Positions 29,405-39,303 are shown, counted from the first letter of the stretch. The stretch is 64,000 bases of DNA from Prostheceraeus crozeri (GCA_907163375.1 CAJQUW010012679.1:372001-436000), one strand, 5' to 3'. Program-made: numbers and translations. Notes: generated by a model from the sequence alone, not told the origin.

Positions 29405-30717
29405 ATGTCTTCGCTTATCGAAAATAAATTTGAATTAGATAAACCACCAGGTGTTAGTTATAATCAAAAAAAGAATGACTATATAAGAATTGCTATGAAT
29501 CCCGGTTCTTCCAGTAGAGTGAATACTGGAGGTGATTTAATTTTTGAAGTTGATAATCAGCAGAGTTATTTATATTTACCTGATTCATTTTTACACTGTG
29601 AATATTCTTTATATAGTGATGCCAATTTTACAACACCATTACCAGATACCGATAATATTGCACTAGAGAATAATTTTTTCCAAGATTATTTACACAAATG
29701 CGTTTAGATGTTGCAACTCAAAATATAGAAACAATAAGTGATTCTCCAGGTGTAATTGTTACAATGCTTAGATTTGTAACAATTCGTGAAAATAATAAAA
29801 AGTATGAAATCGAAGGATGGTTTCCAGATAATAATGATGGTATAATTATAGATGATTTAACTTACGCTGGAACAGACGCCGCAGGAATTGCGAAAGATGT
29901 AGAAAATATTGCAAATCATTTAAATAAAACAAACAATAGTGCATATAAAGAAAGACGTGAATTTAACAAGAAAAGTAAACAGACAGTAAATTGGTCATTG
30001 TCTCCATTATTCGGATATTTAGATTATGATAAAATATCATATCAATTAAAATTTAAGTTAATAATTCATCGCACAGCAAATAATGAATCAATCTTTTATG
30101 GTAAGACTGGAAAAAAAGCATATTTAAAAATTGATAGACTTGAATGGTGGATTAAGCATATTACTCCTAGTTTAGAGATTGAAACAGCTATTGCAACAAG
30201 ATTAGATGCTAACAAACCAATTCCAGTAAATTTTCTAAAGCGTACATCTAGTTCAGTAATTTTTTCCGAACAAAGATTTAACTGGCATTTTACTAGAACT
30301 GCGAATACTCCAAGATATTTATTACTAACATTTCAAAGAAATAATTCTCCAAGTTTTGATAAGAACAACAATCTTTTTCATATTAATACCATTCGAAGTT
30401 TACAAGTTTCATTAAATCAAACCCGATATCCAATTGATCCATTAAGATTCGATGATACCAATAATCAATTTATGGAAGGATATGATTCTTATCGAAACAT
30501 TTGTATAGAATTTGGAGTTGAACCACAATTAACTCCTGGAGATTGGAGACATTTATATCCTGTTTTCTGTTTCGATTTAAGTGCACAATCTGAAGATATT
30601 ATCAAGACTGGTTGTGATGTAACAATTAATATTGAAAAAAAAGATTCCACAACTTCATTGATGGCTTATGGTTTATTGCTAGAAGATGTAAAATATTCTA
30701 TTGAAATTCTTAATTGA
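29405..30717 (+). pseudogene. Major capsid protein region of Polinton 2
   Basis: The region starts MSSLIENKFELDKPP and covers about 437 codons, the normal length of a Polinton double jelly-roll capsid protein. Features are IRIAMNPGSSSRVNTGGDLIF, NQQSYLYLPDSFL, LSPLFGYLDYDK and a C-terminal FCFDLSAQSEDI. It is placed between the pVI-like and pX-like genes. About one break. A T-rich stretch (29270-29400) separates it from the preceding gene. Confidence 0.75.
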
Positions 30718-30728
30718 AAGATGGCTAG

Positions 30729-30762
30729 GATCGGCTGAAGCCTCGAGGAGCTTCGCTCCGAT
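30729..30762. mobile_element. Hairpin cassette c2 (Polinton 2)
   Basis: GGAGC-TTC-GCTCC (30747-30759) plus a GGC-TGAA-GCC stem, with GATC at the left edge. It resembles the first unit at 28644. Polinton 3 has a different cassette at the same site. Confidence 0.7.
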
Positions 30763-30912
30763 AAGTTAATTAAATCCTTAGATTAAATTTTTTTTAGTAA
30801 TTAGTAATAAAAATTTTTCGTAACTAGAATAGATTAAAAATTCTAAACTTAAAAATTTTTCATAACTACAATAGATTAAAAATTTTCATAACTTAAAATT
30901 TTTTTATTAAAA

Positions 30913-31441
30913 ATGTCGCAGGCGAAAAGTAATAATAATAAAACTGCGTAAAAATTACGTAATATATTATAATATATTATAATTATATATATTAAAATTA
31001 AAATTACGTAATATTGTTGACAAAAATACCCCTAAAACTATTACGATTAACAAAAAAAAGTATTACATAAGTAAACCAATGATAGAGAATATTCAATTAC
31101 AAAAAGAAAAGAATGGTGGAATTCTACCATTAATTCCACTAATAATAGGAGTCATAGCAGCAGCAGGAAGTGTTGCAGGTGGGACAGCTGGTATTGTCCA
31201 AGCAGTAAATAAAAATAAATCAGAGAAAGCAGCATTAGAAGAACAAAAACGTCAAAATAGAGAGTTAGAGAAAGTTGCTAGGGGTGACGGAATAGTAGAT
31301 AATTTTATTAGTAAATTAAAATTAGTTGATGAAGGAAAACGAGTTCTTAAAAATATTTTCCACAATGTTGATGATTTAATTGAAATTAAAGAAACAAAAG
31401 ATGGTTCTGGAATATATCTAAGTCCTAGTATGATTCGGTAA
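30913..31441 (+). pseudogene. pX-like protein region of Polinton 2
   Basis: A basic N-terminal part is followed by KKYYISKPMIENI. Then comes a long Gly/Ala/Ile hydrophobic stretch (GGILPLIPLIIGVIAAAGSV) and a charged coiled coil ending SGIYLSPSMI. It parallels the smaller pX-like gene of Polinton 1 at 13439. About one break. A membrane-active virion role is inferred. Confidence 0.5.
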
Positions 31442-31442
31442 T

Positions 31443-31498
31443 AACCTCAGGACCTTTGGTCCAATCGGCTAAAGACTTTGAACAAAGTTCGATTAGGT
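31443..31498. mobile_element. Hairpin cassette c3 (Polinton 2 only)
   Basis: GGACC-TTT-GGTCC (31450-31462) is preceded by AACCTCA and followed by AATCGG. ACTTTG-AA-CAAAGT (31475-31488) follows. It lies just after the pX-like gene. Confidence 0.75.
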
Positions 31499-31522
31499 GA
31501 AACTTTTATTTTATCTTTTAAA

Positions 31523-32812
31523 ATGAATTCTACAAATTCCGAAAATTTAATTAAATTAAAAATTGCTAATTTAGATTTATTAAATTATCTATTAAACAAA
31601 AATAAAAACTCAAATTGTCAGCATATTGGAGGTGACATACAAAAAGCATTAGAAAACTTTCCTGGACTTATTTGGAGTAAATATTCGAAAGAAAAACATC
31701 TTCCTGGTCATTCATATACCGGTCCAGGAACTCGATTAGATATAAGACTAGATGAGAATAATAATCCGAAACCAGGTGAAGAACCAATAAATAGAGTAGA
31801 TGCCGCAGCTTACAGGCATGATTTAGCTTATCGAAATCATGACCTAAGTTCTCGACATGCAGCTGATAAGAAGATGATAGAAGAATTAGATAGTATTCAA
31901 AATCCTACATTTAGAGAAAGAATTGAAAGAATGTCTGTTAAGAAAGCTTTACAAGCAAAAATATTATTCTGTCAGGGTTTAAATGAAACGACAGCAAAGC
32001 TGTCTGAGAGCAACGCTCGAACTTATGCCTCCGAAATCCACAAGGAATATAGAAGGCCTAAATATTTATTGAAAGTAAAAGTATTTAATAAAGATGATAT
32101 TTGGAGTGCTGATCTTGTTCGTATGCCGAATGAAAAAGATTATAAATACGCATTGACCGTTATAGATTTATATACACGATATGCTTGGGTAAAGCCTTTA
32201 AAAAATAAAAGTGGTCTATCAGTTAAATATGCGTTTGAAGAAATCTTTAAAGAAAGTAATAGAAAGCCAAGGAAATTTTTTGTTGATAAAGGATCGGAGT
32301 TTTATAACAGAAACGTTCAGCCACTATTTGAAACTGTTTATTCAACTGAAAATGCAGGGAAGGCCGTAGTGATAGAAAGATTCAATAGAAAATTTAAAAA
32401 TAAAATTTTCATAAAATTTACTGAGCGAGGAAATCAGAAATGGTTGAAGATATTACCAGGAGTTGTAGAAGAGTACAATAATAAAGTTCATTCTGGTATT
32501 GAAGAAACTCCAAAGAATGCTTCTGACGACCCTGATTTAATACGAAAGAAAATATTCGAGAATAATTATTCGAATGAGAGTAATCCGAATTTGCAGAAAC
32601 TTAAGCCGAAACCTAAAATTGGTGATAGAGTTAGAATATTTAAGTATAAGAATAAATTTGAAAAGGGCTTCGTCGGATACTGGACGAAAGAGATATTTGA
32701 AGTTTGTAAAATAAACCAAACTTATCCGATTACTTACGAAATCAAAGATTTAGATGATGAAAATATCAGAGGCCGATTTTATCAAAATGAATTACAACGA
32801 AGTGATTTTTAA
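31523..32812 (+). CDS. PLA2-like domain joined to retroviral-type integrase (Polinton 2)
   Basis: One open frame of about 429 residues. Residues about 50-145 match the parvovirus-type phospholipase A2 domain found in Polintons: LPGHSYTGPGTRL (calcium loop), then NRVDAAAYRHDLAY with the His-Asp catalytic pair, SRHAADKKMI and KKALQAKILF. After a short linker the rve core follows: D in DIWSADL, D in FFVDKGSEF, E in VVIERFNRKFKNK, then GDRVRIFKY. There is no HTH and no chromodomain, unlike Polinton 1's integrase. The sister at 51200 has the same junction. The two may be made as one protein, or the ORF may have lost a boundary. Confidence 0.8.
   Translation: MNSTNSENLIKLKIANLDLLNYLLNKNKNSNCQHIGGDIQKALENFPGLIWSKYSKEKHLPGHSYTGPGTRLDIRLDENNNPKPGEEPINRVDAAAYRHDLAYRNHDLSSRHAADKKMIEELDSIQNPTFRERIERMSVKKALQAKILFCQGLNETTAKLSESNARTYASEIHKEYRRPKYLLKVKVFNKDDIWSADLVRMPNEKDYKYALTVIDLYTRYAWVKPLKNKSGLSVKYAFEEIFKESNRKPRKFFVDKGSEFYNRNVQPLFETVYSTENAGKAVVIERFNRKFKNKIFIKFTERGNQKWLKILPGVVEEYNNKVHSGIEETPKNASDDPDLIRKKIFENNYSNESNPNLQKLKPKPKIGDRVRIFKYKNKFEKGFVGYWTKEIFEVCKINQTYPITYEIKDLDDENIRGRFYQNELQRSDF
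31990..32022 (+). mobile_element. Double-hairpin cassette d (Polinton 2 only)
   Basis: GACAGC-AAA-GCTGTC, TGA spacer, GAGC-AAC-GCTC. It is exactly 33 nt longer than Polinton 3, inside the PLA2/integrase linker. AAC on both edges may be a 3-nt duplication. Confidence 0.85.
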
Positions 32813-32845
32813 TTATCATTATCATTATTATTGGAACTAACGTTT

Positions 32846-33315
32846 CGGGAATGAAATTCCCTTGTTAGGCGTAGCCATAGAACCTACGGTTCGTTCAATT
32901 CTAACATAATATCTAGAAATGGTACTCCTTTTTGTAATTAAAATAAAACATAAAGACATAATTGACCACAGTAAGTAGTTCCCGGTTTTTGAATTTGAAA
33001 TGTATTGTAAATTCCATTGCCAAGTAATTTTTTGACTTCATTTGTAGGTGAAAGTCCATAAGAGTCAAAATAGTAATTATCTCGATTTTTATTAAAGATA
33101 CCTGCAGCAGACCAATGTACTCCTTTTTCATGTGTTGTGTGAAGATCTGTTATGAAATTTATAGTTATTGTTGGCTTATTTTTGATCACTTGTAATTCGA
33201 CTCTCATTAGAACATGAAAATTCTTTATCCCTAATTGATTTGCAATTTTCTTTAGATCAAAATTTGTATTTGTTTGCGTTCCATATAATTTTAAAAACTC
33301 ATTTATGTTTTTCAT
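32846..33315 (-). pseudogene. Adenain-like cysteine protease region of Polinton 2
   Basis: The start MKNINEFLKLYG is shared with the sister at 52750. Catalytic motifs are visible: His in KGVHWSAAGIF, an acidic residue in YYFDSYGLSP, Gln/Cys in TTYCGQLCLYVLF. This is the C5 adenovirus-proteinase type used to mature Polinton and adintovirus capsids. It is the last gene before the right terminal repeat and is convergent with the integrase. A hairpin cassette lies at 32864-32893. About one break. Confidence 0.8.
32864..32893 (-). mobile_element. Double-hairpin cassette b2 (Polinton 2 only)
   Basis: On the minus strand GAACC-GTA-GGTTC is followed by TAT and GGC-TAC-GCC. It is absent at the same site in Polinton 3 (near 52336). 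The same cassette is present at 48965-48989. Confidence 0.8.
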
Positions 33316-33397
33316 TTTATAATAAAAAAATTTCTTAAGGGACGCCGGAGTAGGATTTGCTGGTTATATATTCCACGTCTTACAAATGTCTAAGTGG

Positions 33398-34131
33398 TTG
33401 TAGCAGCTGTTTGTTCTTTCATACATTATTTCCTTTCAAATGTTTGAGTGGGAAGTCACAGCTCTTTATACTGAAATGCCTTTTCTTAATAAATGCGAGA
33501 AGCAGATGTTCTCTACAATTGAGTGTTCATCTGAGTGCAAAGCAGTAGCAACTACAGGAATTGTAAGAACGCCAGATGAAATGACAATTGTAAATACTCC
33601 TAAACTTATTGTTAAGAATATGCCAATTCCTTCAAATATTTTTAGTCACATGATATATTTTAAAAACCTGAAAAACGTCTAAACTCATGAATTTGAAATT
33701 CTCAACTTTTATGATTTTCGGTGTCCTTGAACGGTCATGATTTGAGCAATGAAAAATGCCATAATCACAAATTTGAGATTCTTAACTTTTCTGATTTTTT
33801 CGGTGTCCTGGAACGGTCATGATTTTGGGAGTAAAAATTGTAATTCTCAAATTTTGAGATTTTGAAAAATTTGAAAAATTGGGTATTTTTAAAAACGCCT
33901 AAATTTATGAATTTAGGTCTTCATAACCTGAAAAAGGGTTCAAATTCATGAATTTATGTCGTTTTCAAAAATACCATTTTTTGAAAAAATGGTACTTTTT
34001 GAATGGACTAAATTCATGTATTTAGGTCTTAAAAACCTGAAAAAGGGTTCAAATTCATGAATTTATGTCGTTTTTAAAGATACTATTTTTTGAATTTTAT
34101 GGTGTCCTGGAACGGTCTTTTGCCCATTACT
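33398..34131. repeat. Right terminal inverted repeat of Polinton 2
   Basis: This is the complement of 16167-16788. It is about 110 bp longer because one internal unit is duplicated in tandem (about 33960-34070). The terminal motif complement TGTCCTGGAACGGTC recurs inside the arm. Confidence 0.9.
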
Positions 34132-34137
34132 GAAAAT
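34132..34137. repeat. Target-site duplication of Polinton 2 (right)
   Basis: GAAAAT is identical to 16161-16166. Confidence 0.9.
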
Positions 34138-34558
34138 AGCGACTTACCATTTTACTTGGATAATAGAATAGGGAACTAGAGAGAGGAAATGTGCGTCCGT
34201 CACTCGTGTGATTCAACGATGGAATGATTCTCACTGTGGAAGGCTCGCTATTTATATAGAAATGCTTGATTCTCATTGGATGATTATCCCCATTGGACAA
34301 TAACATCAAGCTGATTCCAAATCTGGCCTCCGTTTACCAATCCGAGCCTTCGTTCGCCCGCTGGAGCTGTTTCTTGGGAAGTTCTAACTCTGTCGTTTTT
34401 CGTCAATCTCCCAAAATCTTAAATGGCGTCTCACATCTAAACGAAGACAGATATGAACAAGCCGTTTCTTGCACTGAATTTGTCTCACTCTTAGCTTTCA
34501 AACGAGCTATTGCACGACAAAATCCGTCCACTGGAAGCCAAGATCGAAGCTAGCTCTC
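34138..34558 (-). promoter_or_regulatory. Polinton 1 flank with minus-strand TATA promoter and first exon
   Basis: Reading the minus strand, a TATA box (TATATAAATAG, about 34257-34247) is followed by a leader and an ATG (34150-34148) directly abutting a GTAAGT donor. These would have driven the minus-strand gene at 16019 before Polinton 2 landed in its intron. No other gene is seen. Confidence 0.5.
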
Positions 34559-34985
34559 CCGAGGGGGGTCAGTGAAATTTGATGAAAAATGTTTTGGTGA
34601 AAGTCCCAGGTCGAAATGCCGCACTTTGGAAAATTTTCAAAATTTTGTCCATACAAAGCCACTCTGACACTTAGGATTTTTTCAGGTGAGCTCCGACCTA
34701 AAATCTTGTAACAGCTCTAACTTTTGAACGGCTGGTCCGATTGACTCGCGGCAAAAATGTCGTCAAGCAGTTTTTTCTCCTCTTTCAAACGAGTAGCTGT
34801 AAGACAAAATCCGTCCACTGGAACCAAAGTTAGAAGATCGCTGTCGGGGGGGGGGGTCAGTGAAATTTGATGAAAAATGTTTTGGTGAGGGTCCCAGGTC
34901 GAAATGACACACTTTGGAAAATTTTCAAAATTTTACCCATACAAAGCCACTCTGACACTTAGGATTTTTTCAGGTGAGCTACGAC
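34559..34985. repeat. Right terminal inverted repeat of Polinton 1
   Basis: It holds two direct units, about 291 bp apart (GGGTCAGTGAAATTTGATG at about 34565 and 34856). The first matches the complement of 1-190. The second unit runs to about 34985, where the GC-rich LINE 5' region begins. The true outer end is not certain. Confidence 0.75.
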
Positions 34986-34989
34986 AGTC

Positions 34990-35230
34990 CACCCTCCCAA
35001 CCTGGCCGGCACACCAGGCCAACCTGGCCGGCACACCACGCCAACCTGGACAGCACATCACCGCGCGCTACGACGGCCGGCCAGAGGGGAGGGACGTCAG
35101 ACTCGAAGCAACACGACGCCACACCACGACCGACTCGACGGACAGGAGGGGGGGGACGTCAGACTCGAAGCAACACGACGCCACACCACGACCGACTCGA
35201 CGGACAGGAGGGGGGGGACGTCAGCGACTT
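34990..35230 (+). repeat. GC-rich tandem repeats, probably the LINE 5' UTR
   Basis: There are about three units of 22 bp (CCTGGCCGGCACACCA type, about 34999-35055). Two full 62-bp units then start at 35093 and 35155, with a partial at 35217 (each beginning GACGTCAG). They lie directly before LINE coding sequence and may act as its internal promoter, as monomer repeats do in other LINEs. This is inferred from position. Confidence 0.6.
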
Positions 35231-35299
35231 TTCGATGGCGGCCATCTTGCGCTATCCAGAAGTGGAGTTTTACTTACTACTTATGTGGATCATATGAAT

Positions 35300-36570
35300 G
35301 TCATAAACAATGGAAGAAGACCTACGGTATCATACAAAGATGTCAAATCACGACCAAGAACTCTTGTTCCAGTCAAATTGATTCCATCTACCGCGGAAAG
35401 GAAAAGGAAATGTGATGCGAAATGGTTGATATCTCTTTCGCTTGTTCTATCGAATTTGCGATCGATTTATATAAAATTGACGAGCTGACCTTCAGGATGA
35501 ATACTATCAAACCTGATCTTGCCATCTTCACTGAGTCTTGGTTGAACTGTTCCGTGCCAGATGACGCCATTTTCATTGATGGATACAAAATCATACGACG
35601 TGACAGGAACTGTAGGGGTGGTGGAATCATTAGCTACGTCTCAGATCAATATGTGCCTGAAGTATTTGATTTTTCTAGTGTGTCATCGATTCCTACTTGT
35701 GATTCGGAGATTCTTTCGTTCATTATTCGTGATATGTCTCTCTTGGTGATATGTGTATACCATCCCTATTGGAATGACACCGAAAAAGCTGATGACTGTA
35801 TGAACACTATCATTGGTATCATTGATTATGTTACTACTAATGGCAGAATTAATCCTTGTAAATTGCGAACCGTGCTATGTGGTGATTTCAACGGATTGAG
35901 AGAATACTATGATGAAATTACGAGACAACCGAATCTTGAAGCAATTGTAGACAGTCCAACGAGGAATGATAACATCCTTGACCAATTTTTTACCAACATA
36001 CCTTGTACTGCCAAGCCAAAAACCTTACCCCCAATAGGTGCCTCTGATCACTCGATTGTGTTATGGAAGCAGAAGACTAATCCTCTCCCGACTATTCAGA
36101 AGAAAACAATACGATGCTTCTCTAAAAAGAAAAAAAAATTCAATTATTTGATGCACATGTTTGACTGGGATGCTCTTATCAAATCTGAATCTATCACTGA
36201 TAATTGTGTCGCACTATTTCAGGACTGCATGAGATACCTATTTGATTTTTGCTTTACATCACGAACTGTTCGTACAAAATCGAGTGACGCTCCGTGCATT
36301 ACGTTGCAGCTAAAGCTTATGATTAATGCTCGTGATACAGCATTTAATTTGAAGCAACATTCAAAATATCTCCGTCTTCGCAATCAAGTTCGCAACGAAA
36401 TTCGCTATCTCAAGGGGAATTACATAAAGAAAACAATAGATAGTGGCAATATCAAGAAAATGTGGTCTTCCGTAAAGTACATTGGCAGACATGCATCCAG
36501 TGTTAACCTTAATATTCCTTCCACTTCGTCGTCATTTACTGCGAATGATTTCAGTGATTACTTCGTTTAG
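35300..36570 (+). pseudogene. LINE endonuclease domain
   Basis: The apurinic-type endonuclease has an N-terminal NLRSI-type segment read in another frame just upstream (near 35455), so a frameshift lies close to 35460. Then come FTESWLN (Glu), LCGDFNGL (Asp/Asn) and GASDHSIVLW (Asp/His), the catalytic set of the fold. After it a basic linker includes RLRNQVRNEIRYLK. The frame ends in a TAG at 36568-36570 and continues unchanged after it into the RT. It would nick target DNA. Decayed but not very old. Confidence 0.85.
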
Positions 36571-37013
36571 ACCTTACAATCTTCAGATACACCTCTACCA
36601 AGCAAATTGCTTGTCATCGTGGAATTGGATACATTTTCTATTCTCGATGTTTATCACCAAATAAGTCAGCTCAAGCGGAGAGGTATTGGATTTGATGGAA
36701 TCCCGTTCTGGGTTTACCGCGACTTTTCTCATTTATTGACTTGTGGTATTACGGAACTATTCAACAGATGCATATCTGCCAGCTTGTTTCCTTCTCATTT
36801 TAAATATGCTGAAATTGTACCCATCCCAAAAATCAGCAAACCTAAATTAGTGAGTGAATATCGTCCAATATCCCTATGCTTCACCTTATCCAAAGTTTTT
36901 GAGAAACTTATTGTGCGCAAGTTGCTTCTTCCTCATCTGCATGGAAAGTTCAATTCTGCACAATTTGCTTACATTCCCGTTCCAGGCACTGATGCGGTTA
37001 ATGCTCTGACACT
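36571..37013 (+). pseudogene. LINE reverse transcriptase, N-terminal part
   Basis: It contains KRRGIGFDGIPFWVYRD, FPSHFKYAEIVPIPK, SEYRPISLCFTLSKVFEKL and AQFAYIPVPGTDAVNALTL, the fingers and early palm of CR1/L2/Jockey-type RTs. It is in the same frame as the endonuclease. Polinton 3 cuts it right after NALTL, and the palm continues at 54950. Confidence 0.85.
37008..37013. repeat. Target-site duplication of Polinton 3 (left)
   Basis: GACACT is identical to 54944-54949. A third copy lies at 37067-37072 because the left end is partly duplicated. Confidence 0.85.
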
Positions 37014-37670
37014 AGTAATGGGAAGAAGACCGTTCCAGGACAGGACACTGGTGCGGTTAATGCCCTGACACTAGTAATGGGAAGAAGACCGTTCCAGGAC
37101 AGGAGAAAATTCTCAAATTTTTTGTATTTTTAAAAACGACTAAATTTAAGAATTTTGGTCATTTTTTCAGGTTTTAAGACCTAAATTCATAAATTTAGTC
37201 CATTTAAAAAGTACCATTTTTTGAAAAATTTGTATTTTAAAAGAACGACTAAATTTAAGAATATTGGTCATTTTTTCAGGTTATGAAGACCTAAATTCAT
37301 AAATTTAGGCTTTTTTTAAAATACCCAATTTTTCAAATTTTTCAAAACCTCAAATTTGAGATTATGATTTTTTTCTCCTTAAAATCATGACCGTTCCAGG
37401 ACACCGAAAATCATAAAAGTTCAGAATCTCAAATTTGTGATTATGAAATTTTTCTCCTCAAAATCATGACCGTTCCAGGACACAACATCAAAAAAATTGG
37501 TATTTTTAAAAACGTCTAAATTCATGAATTTTATCCATTTTTCAGGTTTTTAAGACCTAAATTCATAAATTTAGTCGTTTTTAAAAGTACCATTTTTTGA
37601 AAAATTAGTATTTCAAAAAACGTCTAAATTCATGAATTTTATCCATTTTCAGGTTTTTAAAATATGAGAT
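37014..37670. repeat. Left terminal inverted repeat of Polinton 3, with duplicated tip
   Basis: The tip (30 bp) plus about 29 bp of flanking LINE occur twice in tandem (37014 and 37073). The arm holds two inner copies of GACCGTTCCAGGACA (about 37390 and 37469), while the right arm holds more. Base-by-base similarity with the right arm is high over the outer 350 bp. Confidence 0.85.
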
Positions 37671-37706
37671 ATCTAAAATTATGTGTCTAATAATATTTCT
37701 TTAAAA

Positions 37707-38385
37707 ATGGAAGAAACAAAAGTGGAAGAAACCTCAAAAATATATCCTTCGTTATCATATGAAATGAACAAAGAAAAACACAAGGATAGAGTACGTTATA
37801 TGAAAGATAAGCAATCTCAATTAAATATTATTAAGATTAGAGCATTTAAAAAAATTAAGAAAGAGATGGTCTAAAGTTAAGAATGTAACACAAGGAATTG
37901 GCATATTCTTAACAATAAGTTTAGGTGCTTTAACAATTGTTATATCTTCAGGTGTTTTAGTAATTCCAGTAGTTGCTACTGCTCTAACAGGTACGGGTGT
38001 TTTTACAACTTCGCTTGTTACAATGTTAGATAAATCTTTAATAACTAAGATACGAAAATCATTAAAACTAAGCATTTACATATTAAAGAAGTCTATGACA
38101 AATTACACTACTACTTTCAAAGAGTATGTGATGATAATGTTATTACGTTAGATGAGATGGAAAAATTTGATCAAATAGCTAATGAAGTAAATCAAATATC
38201 ATTTCATTGAAAGTCTGAAACAGTTCATGACAAGAATAAACAGGATGGCAAAATTTCTAGTGATGGTAAAATTTCAAATGAAGAAAATGATAAAGTTTTT
38301 TTAGAAGAACTAAAAACTATATTAAACAAAACTTAAAACGAAAAGATGTCAGACGCCAAAGCAATAAAAAATTAATTTGTTCAGT
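37707..38385 (+). pseudogene. Membrane protein region of Polinton 3 (broken)
   Basis: Counterpart of 18058-18817. It has the same EETSKIYPSLSYE start, basic stretch and paired hydrophobic segments. About two or three breaks. Confidence 0.5.
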
Positions 38386-38442
38386 AAAATGTTTTTGTTG
38401 TATTCCAATGTTACCACAAAATTCAAATATTATCTTTGAAAA

Positions 38443-39261
38443 ATGGATAAAATTAAAGCTGATAATCTAAAAAGAATTAGTCAATTAGACAAGTTAATAA
38501 GACAAAGAAATATTATGAAAGAAAATCATCTTCAGCATAGAATGATAAAAGCTGGTATTCAATCTGATATGTTTGAAAAAATGCAGCAAACCGAGCAAGT
38601 AAAAACTGATTTTGAAAAAACTATGGAACCATTTAAAACTCTTGAAAAAGAACTTACAAATGATGATAAACAAATTAATATAACAGATCCAGAACACAAA
38701 ACTATATTAGATGACTATGGATTACTAGAATCAAACATTAATAAGAAATTACCAAAATCTATGCAATTTGAACATTCTATTTCATTTATAGATGGAAAAA
38801 CAATACCTAGATTTTATCTCGGACAAAAAGAAATATTTCCACAACCTTTTCGAGGTTTAATTTTTTCACCAGATAAATATCCTTTTAGTTTAGATAGAAA
38901 TTTTGTTGATCTTTTAAGAGGAGCAGATTTAAATAATTATGCTGTAGAAGATCTCATAAAATATAAAGCTATGTTAGATAAAGTTAAAGCAGTAAAAACT
39001 CTTAAACGTTATAGAGAATTAGAAAATTTATTATCAACGGGAGTTAAAGTAGGAAAAGGTTTTAAAACTGAAACAACTGTATTCTTACCAGATGATCCAC
39101 AAGAATTACTAAATAGATTAAATATTTTAATATCTGCAATAAAAGAAGGACATAATTCTAGTTTCAATGAAATTCATGCTATATTGAAAAGAGTGTTAGA
39201 AAAGAAGATTCTAAATGAAGAGGATTATAAAAGTATAGCTGAAATATGTTGTTGTTTTTAA
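38443..39261 (+). CDS. Conserved Polinton hypothetical protein (Polinton 3)
   Basis: Counterpart of 18873-19682. It is one open frame of 272 residues with the same FYLGQKEIFPQP and FLPDDPQELLNRLNIL motifs. Its last residues (AEICCCF) differ because the hairpin cassette present in Polinton 2 is absent here. Function unknown. Confidence 0.65.
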   Translation: MDKIKADNLKRISQLDKLIRQRNIMKENHLQHRMIKAGIQSDMFEKMQQTEQVKTDFEKTMEPFKTLEKELTNDDKQINITDPEHKTILDDYGLLESNINKKLPKSMQFEHSISFIDGKTIPRFYLGQKEIFPQPFRGLIFSPDKYPFSLDRNFVDLLRGADLNNYAVEDLIKYKAMLDKVKAVKTLKRYRELENLLSTGVKVGKGFKTETTVFLPDDPQELLNRLNILISAIKEGHNSSFNEIHAILKRVLEKKILNEEDYKSIAEICCCF

Positions 39262-39303
39262 TTTTTTTATAAAAAAATATTTATTCAAAATTTTAACTAA
39301 AAA

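Larger units (their letters stand above)
16167..34131. mobile_element. Polinton 2 (AT-rich Maverick), nested in Polinton 1
   Basis: The 17,965-bp element is bounded by inverted repeats starting AGTAATGGGCAAAAGACC and by a perfect 6-bp duplication, GAAAAT. It is much richer in A+T than Polinton 1. It holds the full Polinton gene set: penton-like, packaging ATPase, PolB, fibre-like, pVI-like, major capsid, pX-like, PLA2/integrase and adenain-like protease. It is broken, with roughly 6-10 breaks. The exact target duplication and near-identical repeats argue for a fairly recent insertion, certainly later than Polinton 1. Polinton 3 is its sister copy. Confidence 0.95.
1..34985. mobile_element. 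Polinton 1 (Maverick, adintovirus-like), interrupted by Polinton 2
   Basis: The first 300 bases and 34559-34985 are inverted copies of each other. Between them lie PolB, hexon-like capsid, retroviral-type integrase with chromodomain, packaging ATPase and pX-like genes, the defining Polinton/adintovirus set. The 17,965-bp Polinton 2 and one copy of its target duplication sit inside, so the element's own length is at least 17 kb. Its outer left end is outside the window, because the right repeat extends further than the left one seen here. It is broken, with very roughly 6-10 breaks, mostly in PolB and the capsid genes. I did not recognise a penton or an adenain-like protease. It must be older than the Polinton 2 insertion. 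Confidence 0.85.

Noticed and set aside
33357-33682. Two overlapping plus-strand ORFs at the right end of Polinton 2
   Set aside because: They lie in the terminal repeat. The only recognisable content is the reversed membrane-gene piece.
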